This document shows, piece by piece, positions 14,301-29,300 of a DNA stretch of 64,000 nucleotides. A program made the translations under genes and the position numbers. Each line of letters opens with the position of its first letter. Position 1 is the first letter of the stretch. The notes beneath the pieces are model-generated. The model did not search any database and was not told the DNA's origin. It saw only the letters and a list, made by a program, of their open reading frames with translations. The DNA is from Apostichopus japonicus (taxonomy: Eukaryota; Echinodermata; Holothuroidea; Aspidochirotida; Stichopodidae), in assembly GCF_037975245.1 (NCBI RefSeq), contig NC_092572.1:6155501-6219500 (forward strand), written 5' to 3'.

Positions 14301-17300
14301 CAGACACCATTTTGGTAATTAGGTATATAATTATAAGTCATACTCTTCACAGCATAGATAGAACTCACCAGGCTCTTCACAGAAATGTCCTACAAAGCCT
14401 CTCTGACACATGCAGACACCAAAGACGCAGGATCCACCATTGAGGCATTCGTGGTCACAACTCGGTGCTGTAAGGAAGACAACAGTAATTAAGTAGTTAG
14501 GGTATTAATCACAAGACAAGAGGGAATCCTAGTGTTACCATGATTTTGGATTGACTCACAGTGTATATAAAGCATCATATCTATGCTAAGGAAGACAACA
14601 GTAATGAAGTACTTAGGGTATTAATCACAAGACAAGAGGGAATCCTAGTCAATTCTAGTGAATTGACTCGCCGTGTATATAAAGCATCATATCTATACTC
14701 ACCCTGTATATAAAGCATCATATCTATACTCAACGTGTATATACAGCATCATATCTATACTCGCCGTGTATATACAGCATCATATCTATACTCGCCGTGT
14801 ATATACAGCATCATATCTATACTCGCCGTGTATATAAAGCATCATATCTATACTCGCCGTGTACATAAAGCATCATATCTATACTCGCCGTGTACATACA
14901 GCATCATATCTATACTCGCCGTGTACATACAGCATCATATCTATACTCGCCGTGTACATACAGCATCATATCTATACTCGCCGTGTATATAAAGCATCAT
15001 ATCTATACTCGCCGTGTATATAAAGCATCATATCTATACTCGCCGTGTACATAAAGCATCATACATATATACTCGCCGTGTATATAAAGCATCATACATA
15101 TATACTCACCGTGTATATAAAGCATCATATCTATGCTAAGGAAGCTACCAGCCACACATCTGTAGTGGCCCTCATCGTCCTCATGTAGAGTCTTCACAAT
15201 CAACCAGGTAGCATTGGCAGACACTTCATATGCGTACACCCTCTCAGTAGCATCTGAAACAAACGTCACAAACAAAGAGCCAATGCTGGTCACAAAAATG
15301 CACCACAATTACTTTCAAAACATTCTCCATGATCAAAAAAATAAAAATACTAAATAAAAAGATTGGCTGGAGATATAAATAAGTGAATGACATTGATTCT
15401 CCTAGCTGAGCAGGATCATGCAGCTGCTGCAGCTTTTCCTTTCTACATACTGCCTTACATTAATTCATTGAACTGTTAACAGCACAGATAATGAGCATTA
15501 GAATATATATGACAACACCCTCAATTAAAAGGGGGTACTAGGAAGCCACATCGCATCGACAGTGATATCTATGTGTTAGCCCATTGACTCACTTCCAATT
15601 CTGATTGGTTGGCCTTGATTATCGAACCAGGATGGTCTTTCTTCCGCAACACTGTAATTTGTCTCGCAGAGGAATCCCACCGTTCGACCAATCAGATGTT
15701 CATTGCCCTCAGCAGGGACGATACGAATGATGTATTCTTGATAACCTGTGGGGGAAAAAAATAAAATACACAAAATGTCCAGAGGATCTAGATATATTTG
15801 AATATCTTATATATATTAAATTTACTAACTTGGATGATATCCTTTTACAAAATGGATACTACCCTTATTTTTTTTTAATATACACTCACCCAATTCATTT
15901 TTCCTGTTAATCTTAAATATAGGCCAACTGAATAGTAAACATGAGCACTGAACAATAAACAAAATTTGTATAAATTTATACAAATCACAGTATTTCATAT
16001 TCGTTGATTCACTCAATTCTAATGACTAATGATCATTATAAGTTTACCATTAGGGATTCTTTAGAAATGTTACTTTCCAGGAAAATTTGTGATACATAGT
16101 TTTAAGGCCTTTAATTACTAGACATGACGGTCAAGCCTGCCTATAGAAAAGACAGTCCTCCTCAAATTCACTCAAGCAACAATAATTTGTTACTTGACAG
16201 AATATACTACCTAGGATACTGTCATTAGGGCTCATCCTTGAGTGCATATAATTCATTGACCAGCCACCATATGATTGTAAACACAAGTGCTCTAATGCCA
16301 AGCACTACTTTCCTGTGTGTAAAGACAAGTTTGGCTTGACCATTGAAATAGTACACTGTGTGTTCAATGATGAATTTGTGCAGAGGAGCATTCAGTATGG
16401 CTAGCATTACCAACTCGGGTAGATATTAAATCTCCCGTCTTAGGCCAAAAACAGGGGACTCGGGTGGTATTTGCTATAGACAGGGAAGATCCTAATACAA
16501 ATAACCAAAATCTCAATGGAAATCAGAAAAAAAAACAATTTGCATGCAAGAAACTCTGACAGTGCCTTTAAATATGGACGTTACTTGTGACCTTTCTTAA
16601 AAGCAAATATTATTTTATTTTGGTCTTTTTAACTATAAAATACATAAAAGTGTCCTATATACCCTCATCCTGACAGTAGGCACCAGTGTATCCATTCTGA
16701 CAGATACATATCCCATCTATGCAAGTTCCTCCATTAGCACACCCACGAGGACACAGTTGAACAACCTCTGCCAAAAGGAAGATACACCAAGAAATTACAA
16801 ACATCATATGAAATGGGACGAGAAAAGAAATGTTTAATGTTTGATTGTTTCAACTATCCAGATACGTAGATTGTTGTTCAATAAATTAACCAGGTTGTAA
16901 TTCATTTATTGTCTTATTAGTACTACTAACAGCAGTAATTCAAAGCTGTGTAAGCCACGATTGTTTAACTATCCAGATACGTAGATTGTTGTTCAATCTA
17001 TTACCCAGTTTGTAATTACTTATTGTCTTGTTAGTACTACTAACAGCAGTGATTCAAAGCTGCGCATAATTAAATTCATTTAGCCATTCACCAAATTGAA
17101 TTGTAACAATGTCTGCATAGAAACATTTACAACTTAAGACTTCCACTGAGTTTTATTGAGGGATACTGTAACATGTATAAAGATTCCGAAGCAACAGTTT
17201 TTTTTTTTTTTTTCAAGAAGTTTTATATAGTTTCCTTCGGATAAAATCACAAGTATATATGTAAGAATAAAATAATTTAGGTTTTCTCTGCACACCAGCA

Positions 17301-20300
17301 ATTTCCTATTGTGTGAAACTCAAGAGGATGAAAAGATTACACTGTACAGAGCCTGTCTGCATTAACAATCCATCCCCTCCCCTTCCCCTCCCTCACCTCC
17401 CTCACCACGATGCAGCCCCTCAGCTTTGACAAACTATAATGCATGCTACATCTACCAATCCATTATATTTCCCCGATAGAATCCTTACCAGTTCTAAGAT
17501 TGTCACAAAACCTTCCATCCACATCCTCGGGACAATTGCAGGAGCCGTTTGGGTTACAAGTTCCACCATTCTGACAGGGTCTCTCAAAGCAGCCGATCAC
17601 TGAAAATCATAATATCATCAACCTTGGTATTAATCAATATGTCAAACACCAAAATATCTTGATCACTAGTCTACAGACTAGATTTAAACTGTCCTCTAAG
17701 ATGCACTGGCAGAGCCAGGATTCCTCCTTCAAAGAGGAAGAATAGGCCGGACAAGAATAATCCTTAAATACCGACATTATTACAACCTAAACAGCAGTGC
17801 ATAAGAACACATCCGATCCTAGCTACTATTTAGAGCCAAGACATTTGCAAAGAGAGGACCCAGACGTCTCTGGTGCCTGCCGAGGATCCACCCGCTGAAG
17901 AGATGTTACACTCCCAAGGGTTTCATCAGCTGCTTTGATGGAAACCTTTGAGAAAATCATAACACTCCGATCTGTAAATAGTTCAAACTATTTTTAGGTC
18001 ACATTGTTACCAGGGAGCTTATGGGAAATCATTGGTATGTGAAACCAATGCTGCACTTGGTAAATATCTGTAAATATGTTTGGCATCTTTCCCTGACAAA
18101 TAAAAATATATACTTTGAGGATTAATGGTATAATCCTGTAAATCTCACATCTTCCTTGACAAATATAGATATATACTTTGAGGATTAACAGTATAATTCT
18201 GTGAATCTAACATCTTCCTTGACAAATATAGATATATACTTTGAGGATTAATGGTATAATCCTATAAATCTTACATCTTCCCTGACAAATATAGATATAT
18301 ACTTTGAGGATTAACGGTATAATCCTGTAAATCTTACATCTTCCTTGACAAATATAGATATATACTTTGAGTATTAACAGTATAATTCTGTGAATCTAAC
18401 ATCTTCCTTGACAAATATAGATATATACTTTGAGGACTAATGGTATAATCCTGTAAATCTTACATCTTCCCTGACAAATATAGATATATACTTTGAGGAT
18501 TAACGGTATAATCCTGTAAATCTTACATCTTCCTTGACAAATATAGATATATACTTTGAGGTTTAACAGTATAATCCTGTAAATCTTACATCTTTCTTGA
18601 CAAATATAGATTTATACTTTGAGGATTAACAGTATCAATCTTTAAATCTTACATCTTCCTTGACAAATATAGATTTATACTTTGAGGGTTAACGGTATAA
18701 TCCTGTAAATTTTACATCTTCCTTGACAAATAAAAATATATACTTTGAGGATTAACAGTATCAATCTTTAAATCTTACATCTTCCTTGACAAATATAGAT
18801 ATATACTTTGAGGATTAACGGTATAATTCTGTGAATCTTACATCTTCCTTGACAAATATAGATATATACTTTGAGGATTAACAGTATTATTCTATAAATC
18901 TTACATCTTCCTTGACAAAATTCTCCAATGTATCCGAACGGACATTCACAAACACCTTCGTTACAGAAACCTTCATTTTGACAATCTTCACGACAATCTA
19001 TGACAAAAAAACAAGAATAGACAATGTTCAAATAAAATGTCTAAAGTTTAACTAATGCATTGTAAAAATTAACATGAAAAATATTAGAAATGTACAAAGG
19101 AAAATGAAGGATTAAAAGCAAAGAAAATCATATATGTAAATTTGACAATCAGTGAAGCCTTGATATTACAAAGTCAAGCAAATTAATATGTATAAATGTA
19201 TCCATATATATGAAAATACAATTTGACTAGTCCAGACAATATCGTGCAATATCAAATTAATTTTAGTACAAAAATTATAATATTGAGCCAAAATTTTAAT
19301 CAAAAAGAAAAGCTGAATAACTCACTCTTTTCTTCACAGTAGAGACCAGAAAATAACTCAGGACACTGACAGGTGCTGTTCTCGCAGGTCCCGCCATTGG
19401 CACAACGTGGCACACAGACTGACAAGTGAGAAAACACACTTTACACTCATTAAATCATAGATTGGCAAATAGAAACACAGGCAGCAGAAAAGGTAATTGA
19501 CACACACAGTAAACTAAACTACAGTATTTGTATATTAACATTTCTCTACTTCATATTATTTCTCACCCACCCACCCTTTCCACAGAGACAGTCGGTCTGT
19601 GATCTCCTCCTGGTGTAGGGTACATAGTGGAGTGTGGAGTATTAGCTCAGTGGTTAACGCCAGTGCCTTCCAATCATAAGGTCCCCGGTTCAAGTCACCC
19701 CAAGATTAATGTATGTCGTCCAGTTACAGAGTTGTTGACAATTGACAATTCATAATTATGGACGTAATACTGTAATGCTTTCATAAGCCAATGAGGCTTC
19801 TTCGCGAGTTCCTGCTTGCAAGAGGAACTACAATACCAGGGTTCTGCCCAGGGTGGATTGAGTGCCGGCAGGACTATCTAAGCTGAGCGCCACCATCGGT
19901 TGGCGCGGAGCGTACAAGAAAATTTTGGGTTTTGGAAACCCCCCAGATGGCCGGAAGCGGCCCTTCCCGAGTATTCTGAGCCACATGTAGACAGCTTTGA
20001 AAGAGATCTCATGTCTGGAATTTTTCATAATTAATGGATTAATTAAAATATCTGGAGCACCAGAGTACAGACCAGCCGGTGGTGCCTATTAAATAAATCA
20101 TTCAGGCTGAGATGATAATTTTAGATGGACAGTGAGTGAGAGTCCACTCCCAAATAAAGACGAATCATAATGAATTATGTATTCTCTCTCATTTATTCAA
20201 CATCGGGCCTATGAAATCGGTTCATTGAAAGGATATCACATAATTACAGCAGTGACCTTGCCAAACAACTGTGAGCTCATCCCCTGTCTAACACCTGTTT

Positions 20301-23300
20301 GTTAACATTTTTTGGCACGTTGCCAGGGAACTTTTCATGGAGTAACCTTTTTTCGTTCCACTCTAGAATTAATTAGGTCAGTCAGTAAAGGATCAGTAAA
20401 GTTATGCGAAATGATATCTTAGACGTTCAAGAAAAGTAGGTAAAATATCCCCGTTACATTTAGGTAAGTAAAACACACCTCAAGCCAACTGACTCCTCCG
20501 CATGCACACTCCATGAAACACGAGGCACAGTCCATACCATACACGCATAGCACGATATCAAGGCCCCTTGCTATGGCCATCTTTATGAAAGTTACCCTTG
20601 TAATCACATGTTTTAGGCCACTTGGCATGATTAACTCAATGCTAAATATTGTTTCCATGTTCTTGTAGAAAACATAAACTCGGCAAAATACAATTAGTTG
20701 TGATTTTGTAGTTACGTGAGATCCGTTATAACCGCCGAGGTGGTTAGGCTATTTGCTAGACACTTAACTATGGTAGGATATTATTTTTTCGGCATTTTTG
20801 GAAATGTTAGAAAATACTTTCTTTTCCCCCTGCTTAACACCAGATGTGGTCTTACGGTATATTCATAAATGGATGCACTAGAGCCTTGTTTACATGACAT
20901 TAGTTGCATTTAGTACGATATGCAAGTTTGGTGTGAATTTTTCGAAAGTGCTTTGCTCGATATTTCGTAAAATTTGAAAGGTGTAGCCTAACACCTATCC
21001 GTACACAATTGGTACACAATTGATTTTCAGTTTTTTTCTCTATACGGTCAAGTGAATAAGTTGTACATTGAGTATAAACTCATCGCGAATGCAAAAAACG
21101 ATGCAGGGATTTCCAGCAGACAAATGTTTACTTTGCGGGATTACTGAGTCAGTTGAAGGGAATCCCGCACCTTAGTGGGAACACTGAACTGAAGTCAAAT
21201 TCATACGAAAGAAAACGTTTACTAACCAACATACAATACAAATATAAAAGAACGTGAAATCGCAATATTGTTCAAAACATTTCCGCTAGGCTGATTTATT
21301 ACAGCAACCTTCCCGCGCTGGGCCGTGGGTGTCCGTGTGACACGTATACCCTGAAGCTTGCGAAATAGCCATTGTAAGTGGGTTGGGGACACATCATTAC
21401 GCGTTGGTACTGTGACTAAAATTGCAAGCACGCTCTCTGAACATTTTCCTTTTGTTTCTGAAACTTTTCTTGTGAAATTTTACTTTTTGTTTTTTTATAG
21501 ATGTACTTATTTGTCCTTTGTGTTTTTTTGTTTGTTTTTCGTCCTGTTTTCTTTTTTCGATTTTTTTTTTGTCCGATTTTTTTTTTCGCCAGCCGGGCTG
21601 GATTTCCCGCGAGCATCGCGGATTTCCCGCGAACCTGGTTCGGACGGTTCGCAAGGTTTTCCAGCCCTTGTCACTCGTGCCTAATGCAATATGATGTAAA
21701 TTCACCCGTTACGAAGGTTAACGGCCGTATGTGTACTAGCTAGCTGGATAGTGCCTGTGTCTCGCGCGATAAAATAGATATAAATGAAACTATCAAAAGT
21801 ACGATCAGGAGTTGGAAACGGAAAACAGTCATTGGTCTGAAATGCGGAACTCTGGTAATTTTTATTAAGTATGACACTGTGATGTGTTGGATATTTTGAA
21901 CAGTTATGAACTGGATTTCCCCTAGTCTCAAACAGATTGTTTCTGTACGTTCGACCCTCCGGCTATGGAGCTGTTTTTTGGAGTTCCTATCGAAAATAAG
22001 TGCCGGTCGGAAAAGTCACTCAGGCAGATTGTGGCGGTCGGTAATTCAGCGTGCTGGTCGGGTCCGACCGGCGCCGACCGGCAGCGGCAGAACCCTGCAA
22101 TACATAGTATATGGTAAGATCATATTCCAACATTGTCTATGACTCCAGTGATAGGCCTATGGAGGGTATGTTTATCACACATGTAAGATGCAAGACCAAG
22201 CACCAGGCTGAGTTGATGAATGATGAACAAAATCATATTTCTATTTGTATTTAATGTAAATCTTGTTTCTTTATTACTGTGGGCTATATATTTCAGTTGT
22301 TTCATATTAAGTTTCATTCATTTTCACTCCCATGCCTCCCTTAAAAAGACAAGGCCTGTTTGTAATTATAAACAGAACGTAAACCACAAATATGTGTGAT
22401 CGTATCACATCACCACTCATTAAACAGCATTACAGACTGTTTGAACATTGAATGATAAATCATATTAATATGCTAAATTTGTTAACTTTGGAAGAAATCA
22501 TAATCCAAACTGACTTACCCTCTGTCTCACACTGTTCCCCAACAAAGTTGACTGGACAAGTGCATCTACCATATTCACAATAACCACCGTTCTGACAATC
22601 CTCTAAGCAATCTAACATTACAATGGAGAAAAAAAGAAAGGATAGATAATAATATCAAGAACACACTAAGTATAGTTAGCAAAATTAGAGAAATTAACAG
22701 TACTCAGGTATGAAGCTCAGGTATTAAGGAGAAAAATACCAAACTAGACTATAGACCACAAACCTTCTCAAAGATTTGTGAGTTTAAACAGTGATGACTG
22801 TAAGCAAACAAATCAAAGCGGGAAAAAAGGTAATTCAAGGATAGGCCTTCTCATGTAACGATAGGTACTCCCAGGTCATTGGTAACTTGCCGCACTCACA
22901 GAATCAAAACAGGACAAACACACCCCCTCCTCCCCCCCCCCTTCTCCTTTATATTTTTACACTCTAATTTAACCTTAAGAATCATTAAATAGGTACCAGT
23001 GTTAAGTGAATAAAATGAGAACCAAAACAGAAAGAATGTAACAACTGATATTGAATAAAATATAGATTGGTGTCATTCTAAATATCTTTTGTGAGTATAC
23101 ATGATAGAGTTTGCAGCATTATACAGCAAAAGGAAAAACTGAAAAACTGATGAGCTACCACTGGAGATGTTGACTATCCATCTGTATCCTGAAATATTCC
23201 TCCAGCATAACATTTGTGTTCTTGACACAGATATGTCTCCAGCAACAGTAACCTCCTGTCACAGAAACCCAACGAAGTCGGATTGAAACTGTCATATCCT

Positions 23301-26300
23301 ACGTCAACTTCCACTCATTTTGTCTCCCTCCCAAGCATTGGGGGGAAGTGGGGGGAGGTAGGGGGAGGTGGGGGAGGTGGGGGAGGTGGGGAGGTGGGGA
23401 GGTGGGGATGGGAATGATTGATGCATGCAAGTGAGAATATGTGTTTGCAGAACAAAAGCTTCAAAGTGTGTAGCAAAGAATATATCACTATATAAAGTAT
23501 CTATACTTGATTGTCACAGGTGTGCAAAACCAATATTTTAATGAGAGGGGGGGGCCTTTGACATATTTTCAACTTATTAGGTTGTACCACACAAGTATAC
23601 TTACATATTTATATACTGTACAGTAGGAGGGGGCAGCTGAGCCCATCTGATATTGTGGATCCAGGGGGTCAGAGAAGGAGGGATGAGGGAAGGAGGTGTA
23701 CATCCCTACTCCCTTTACAACCCCACACAAAACAAAATTACTAGTAGATAAAAGCAAAAACTTGTGTGTAGACATAGTTACAGGCCTAATTAAGACCCTT
23801 AATATGTCTCAGAATGCATCCTCTACTTGCCCCACCCCCTACCCTGCCCCCTCATGGGAGTTGGCTTCAAAGACCCTAGGGCCATACTTGTCCTTATAAT
23901 CATGTTTTGTTCTAGCTTTATAGCTGATGAGAAATGAATAGGCTACTTGTTAGCTGGGTGGTTTTCAGAACACTGGAATATTTTCAACATTCATATACTG
24001 CAGAATTGTACTTTTATTTCGCCCTTTTTTTTCCCATTTTGATAAGAAAGAAACAAAGAAGTAACAGAAGATACACTACTTTCCTTCTTTAACAACTTTA
24101 AATTGTTTATATCTAGAATAATGGACGCGAAGCAAAACAAATGAGTTTGGCTAATTATGGCTTTGCTTTGACGGTAATGGGGCTTAAGGCCCAACACATA
24201 CTTTATGATAAATGAACTAAATTTAAGAAAGTAAAATGCTTCTTGAAGATTTTTTTTTTTTTCGCTTTCTGCTTTTAGAGGATATATTTTTTAATTTAAA
24301 TACATGTGCTTGCCACAAGCAATGTTGTTTCATTTTGTTCTTTTAAGACAGTATATATGCAAATGACAATTACTGAAGAATGAATGATGAATTTGAATAA
24401 TGATGATTGATGCATAATATTCATGATGCATAATATTCATAAATATTCATGATGCATAATATTCATAAATATTCATGATGCATTCAGGTACCTGGCGATT
24501 CACACATCTGCCCTGTGAACCCTTTCAAGCACACACAGCTGCCATTGAAGCAGTGGCCCCCGTAGAGACAGGGTTGGGTGCAAGCTGTGGAAAATATTAA
24601 CAAAGAGTGGTGATGCATATGCATATGTTGGGCAATCTACTGACCAATGAAACTTCAGGGAATAACAAGTGAGAGTAGTTCACATATTTGTGGTTATTTT
24701 CAAGTTTATGAATTTTTATCTCGTAAAGTATTGAACATGGTTTGGATCTGCCTTCAACAATTTGATTACACTGCTATGCGTCTGTGTGGAGCAATTTGCC
24801 CGTTTGGTATCTGTAGGATTTGATATGCAATACCATATAAATTATACACTGAAACCGCTGGTTTTCTAAATTTTTTCACTTTCTTCTTTCTTGCGTTCAT
24901 AGTCTATTGTTCTTATGGATTTTACACCATCTGTGCCTCTGTCTGGTAAAAGGCCCTCAGAGATGAACCAAAAGTTTTAGCTGCCTTAAATGGCTTTAAC
25001 ATTTTGAAAAAGTACATTCAAGGAGGTCAAATTTAAAATTAGATGTATTAATGTATTAATTTATTGTTTATACATTTATTAGATTGAGAAATATAGATTT
25101 ACATTTATCGATTTATTGTTTCAATAATTTATTGACTATATTATGGATGTATAAGATTGAGAAGTATAGGTTTACATTTATTGGTTTATTTATTCATTGG
25201 TTATTACATTTTGAAGAATAGATTTAAATTTCCCAGAGAAGGAAACAAACTTAGTGAATGTGAAAACAAAATGCTCTTTGGGAGCAGGGCATGTGAGACC
25301 ATTGCTTGATTTTCTAGAAACCTTTGGGACAATAATTATGGAGAAGAAGGATAGGATATGGAAGAGGCAAAACTTGATTGTCTTTTGGAAAGAGTAGGTT
25401 TGGGATTCCTGACATGATATCACCCACTGAGATCCATGGTACTCATACTCTTAACTCATACTAGTGAGTCCTGTAGACTGAGGTACTCACCCACTAACTC
25501 ATACCAGTGAGTCCTGTAGACTGAAGTTCTCACCCACTAACTCATACCAGTGAGTCCTGTAGACTGAGGTACTCACCCACTAACTCATACTAGTGAGTCC
25601 TGTAGACTGGGGTACTCACCCACTAACTCATACCAGTGAGTCCTGTAGACTGAGGTACTCACCCACTAACTAATACCAGTGAGTCCTGTAGACTGAGGTA
25701 CTTACCCACTAACTCATACCAGTGAGTCCTGTAGACTGAGGTACTCACCCACTAACTCATACCAGTGAGTCCTGTAGACTGAGGTACTCACCCACTAACT
25801 AATACCAGTGAGTTCAGTAGATCAAGGTACTCACCCACTTATTGTCAATATTACCCAGTGAGTCCCCATAAACTGAGATCAAAGGTACTCACCCACTAAC
25901 TCATACCAGTGGCCAAGGTACTCACCCACTTATTGACAATAATATGCAGTGAGTCCTCATAATCTGAGGTACATGGTACTCACCCACTAACTCATACCAG
26001 TGAATCCAATAGACTGAGGTACTCACCTACTTATTGATAATATTACCCAGTGAGTCCCCATAGACTGAGATCCAAGGTACTCACCCACTAACTCATACCA
26101 GTGGCCAAGGTACTCACCCACTTATTGACAATTATATGCAGTGAGTCCTCATAGACTGAGATGCATGGTATACACCAACTAACTCATACCAGTGAGTCCT
26201 GTAGACTGAGGTACTCACCCACTAACTCATACCAGTGAGTCCTGTAGACTGAGGTACTCACCCACTAACTCATACCAGTGAGTCCTGTAGACTGAGGTAC

Positions 26301-29300
26301 TCACCCACTAACTCATACCAGTGAGTCCTGTAGACTGGGGTACTCACCCACTAACTAATACCAGTGAGTCCTGTAGACTGAGGTACTCACCCACTAACTC
26401 ATACCAGTGAGTCCTGTAGACTGAGGTACTCACCCACTAACTCATACCAGTGAGTCCTGTAGACTGAGGTACTCACCCACTAACTAATACCAGTGAGTTC
26501 TGTAGATCAAGGTACTCACCCACTTATTGTCAATATTACCCAGTGAGTCCCCATAAACTGAGATCAAAGGTACTCACCCACTAACTCATACCAGTGGCCA
26601 AGGTACTCACCCACTTATTGACAATAATACGCAGTGAGTCCTCATAATCTGAGGTACATGGTACTCACCCACTAACTCATACCCATGAGTCCCCATAGAC
26701 TGAGATGCATGGTATACACCCACTAACTCATACTAGTGAGACCTGTAGACTGAGGTTCTCACCCACTAACTCATACCAGTGAGTCCTGTAGACTGAGGTA
26801 CTCACCCACTAACTCATACCAGTGAGTCCTGTAGACTGAGGTACTCACCCACTAACTCATACCAGTAAGTCCTGTAGACTGAGGTACTCACCCACAAACT
26901 CATACCAGTGAGTCCTGTAGACTAAGGTACTCACCCACTAACTAATACCAGTGAGTCCTGTAGATCAAGGTACTCACCCACTTATTGACAATATTACCCA
27001 GTGAGTCCCCATAGACTGAGATCCAAGGTACTCACCCACTAAATCATACCAGTGGCCAAGGTACTCACCCACTTATTGACAATAATATGCAGTGAGTCCT
27101 CATAATCTTAGGTACATGGTACTCACCCACTAACTCATACCCGTGAGTCCCCATAGACTGAGATGCATGGTATACACCAACTAACTCATACCAGTGAGTC
27201 CTGTAGACTGAGGTACTCACCCACTAACTGACAAGACTACGCAGTGAGTCCCCATAGAGAGATGCATGGCAGTCACTAATTGACAATATTCACCAGTGAG
27301 TCCCCATTTGGGCAAGTTTCATTGTACTCACCCACTAGTTGATAATTACCATAGGTGAATGAATCCTCAAAGAATGAACTGCACGGTACTCACCCAGTAG
27401 TTGACAATGTTCACCAGTGAATCCAGGTACACAGTCACACACTCCATTAACACATGTCCCTCCATTGATGCAAGTTGGTGAACAATCTGGATCCAAGAAA
27501 TCAACAACCACATGAATACAACTGAAAGTATGCGATTGTTTTAATATCTGTGGTACAAATTTTCTCACCTTTATGATGGATAATGCATATACCCCTGCTA
27601 TGTATAGCTTTAAGAATCTATTTGACAAAAGGGCTTAATAAAAAACACTCCTTCCCATGTGTAGTATCACTCCTGAGAAAATATTCACCATATATATCAA
27701 AGAACTTACCATTGTTGTCTGGTTGGTAGTATTACAAATATTAAATATTGATTTCAATGGGGGAGGGGGGTGGGGGTGGGGATAAATATCTATCATCAAA
27801 GAACTTACCATTGTTGTCTGGTTGGTAGCACTGCAAATATTAAACATTGATTTCTATGGGGTGGGGGGGGTGGGAAAGGTGATAAACATATATCATCAAT
27901 GAACTTACCATTGTTGTCTGGTTGGTAGTATTGCAAATATTAAATATTGATTTATATACTCACTTGGAGTTTCGCAAGTAGTGCCTCTGTAGGCATCCGA
28001 ACATATGCAAGTGCCGTTGTTGCACGTGCCTCCATTAAAGCAGCCGGGGATACACACTGTAATGACATAGAAATGAAGAATAGAATTATCAGTGGGACAA
28101 AAGACACAATGGACTAGCCATTCACTTTAATGTGGTTGCTACAGTAACCAAACTACCAAGGCAATTATCTATTAGGAATTGACCAGTAGCAGAATGGAGT
28201 TGCTATGATCAGTTCACTCCAAACATTTGACATTTATTCTGTAAAATACAGATTTGAAAGATTTTGGAAAACATTTACCATGAAATATTCACAGACTGTT
28301 ATTTATTTTTTTTTTTTTTTCTGTTTCAAAGAAGCTGATTTTTCGTTCTCAGTGTGAAACAGGTTAGCTTTGACGAACCACAATTTTTTGATGAACCAAT
28401 CCGCAATACACAGTAAATGCTGATGGTTGTTCTTATATATAATTGTAACATCAAAATTTCTCTCTATTTTCTTTGTGTTTCTGTGTACATCCCTTCAATG
28501 AATCTCATCAGCACACAAATATATTCATAAACAAAAAGATAAAACTAAAGGCATGCAAAACCTGGTTTCTGAAGAAGTTACACCTCCATTGTCAGTAGTA
28601 TGACATGCATGTCTTTGTTAGGATATAGTGCTTTCTAGTTCTTTCTCTTAAGATTGTTGTACTCACCGAGGTTTTCACAAGCTGCTCCTTGGAATCTGTC
28701 TGAACAGAGACACTCTCCATGGTGACACAGTCCTGCATTCAGGCAACCAGGATTACAAACTAGCAAAAGAAAAAGTCACAATAAACAAAAGACAAGTTTG
28801 GCAATTTCTTCAGACACAAGAATGGAAAGATGTGACTTATCAGGGAGTATAAAAGAAACCTGCGTATCTTCCAGCCTAACGTCATTTTTTGGACATGGCA
28901 AACTTAGGGGGAACAAGGGGGCACCAAACATTTGTGGGCCATATTGTGACCCCCCACCCCTCCTCCCAATGTCCCCTTGGCTACATAACAGCATATACTC
29001 TGATTTGCAAAATAATTATCAGCATTTCCCTTGTTAATCAACATGGCTGCAGAGAAAGTTGTTTTTACTTAAAAAACATACCGTGATCTTCGCAGAATTC
29101 GCCAATGTAGCCTTCCAGGCAGGAGCATATCCCTCTTTGACAGCTCCCACCATTCTTGCAAGGTGAGCTACACTGTCTCTCTGTAAATAAGCAAAGATGA
29201 ATACACATCAACAAAACAAAACCTCATAGTTTGTATCATTGTATGTATTTTAGATCCTCCTGCAAGCAGGAACTCGCGAAGAAGCCTAATTGGCTTATCA

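Noticed and set aside
21358-21743. ORFs inside the hAT-like element
   Set aside because: Low-complexity T-rich or K-rich sequence, overlapping on opposite strands, with no transposase motif.
25419-27393. CRISPR-like array
   Set aside because: Regular repeats without unique spacers, in an animal intron, and derived from a neighbouring exon.
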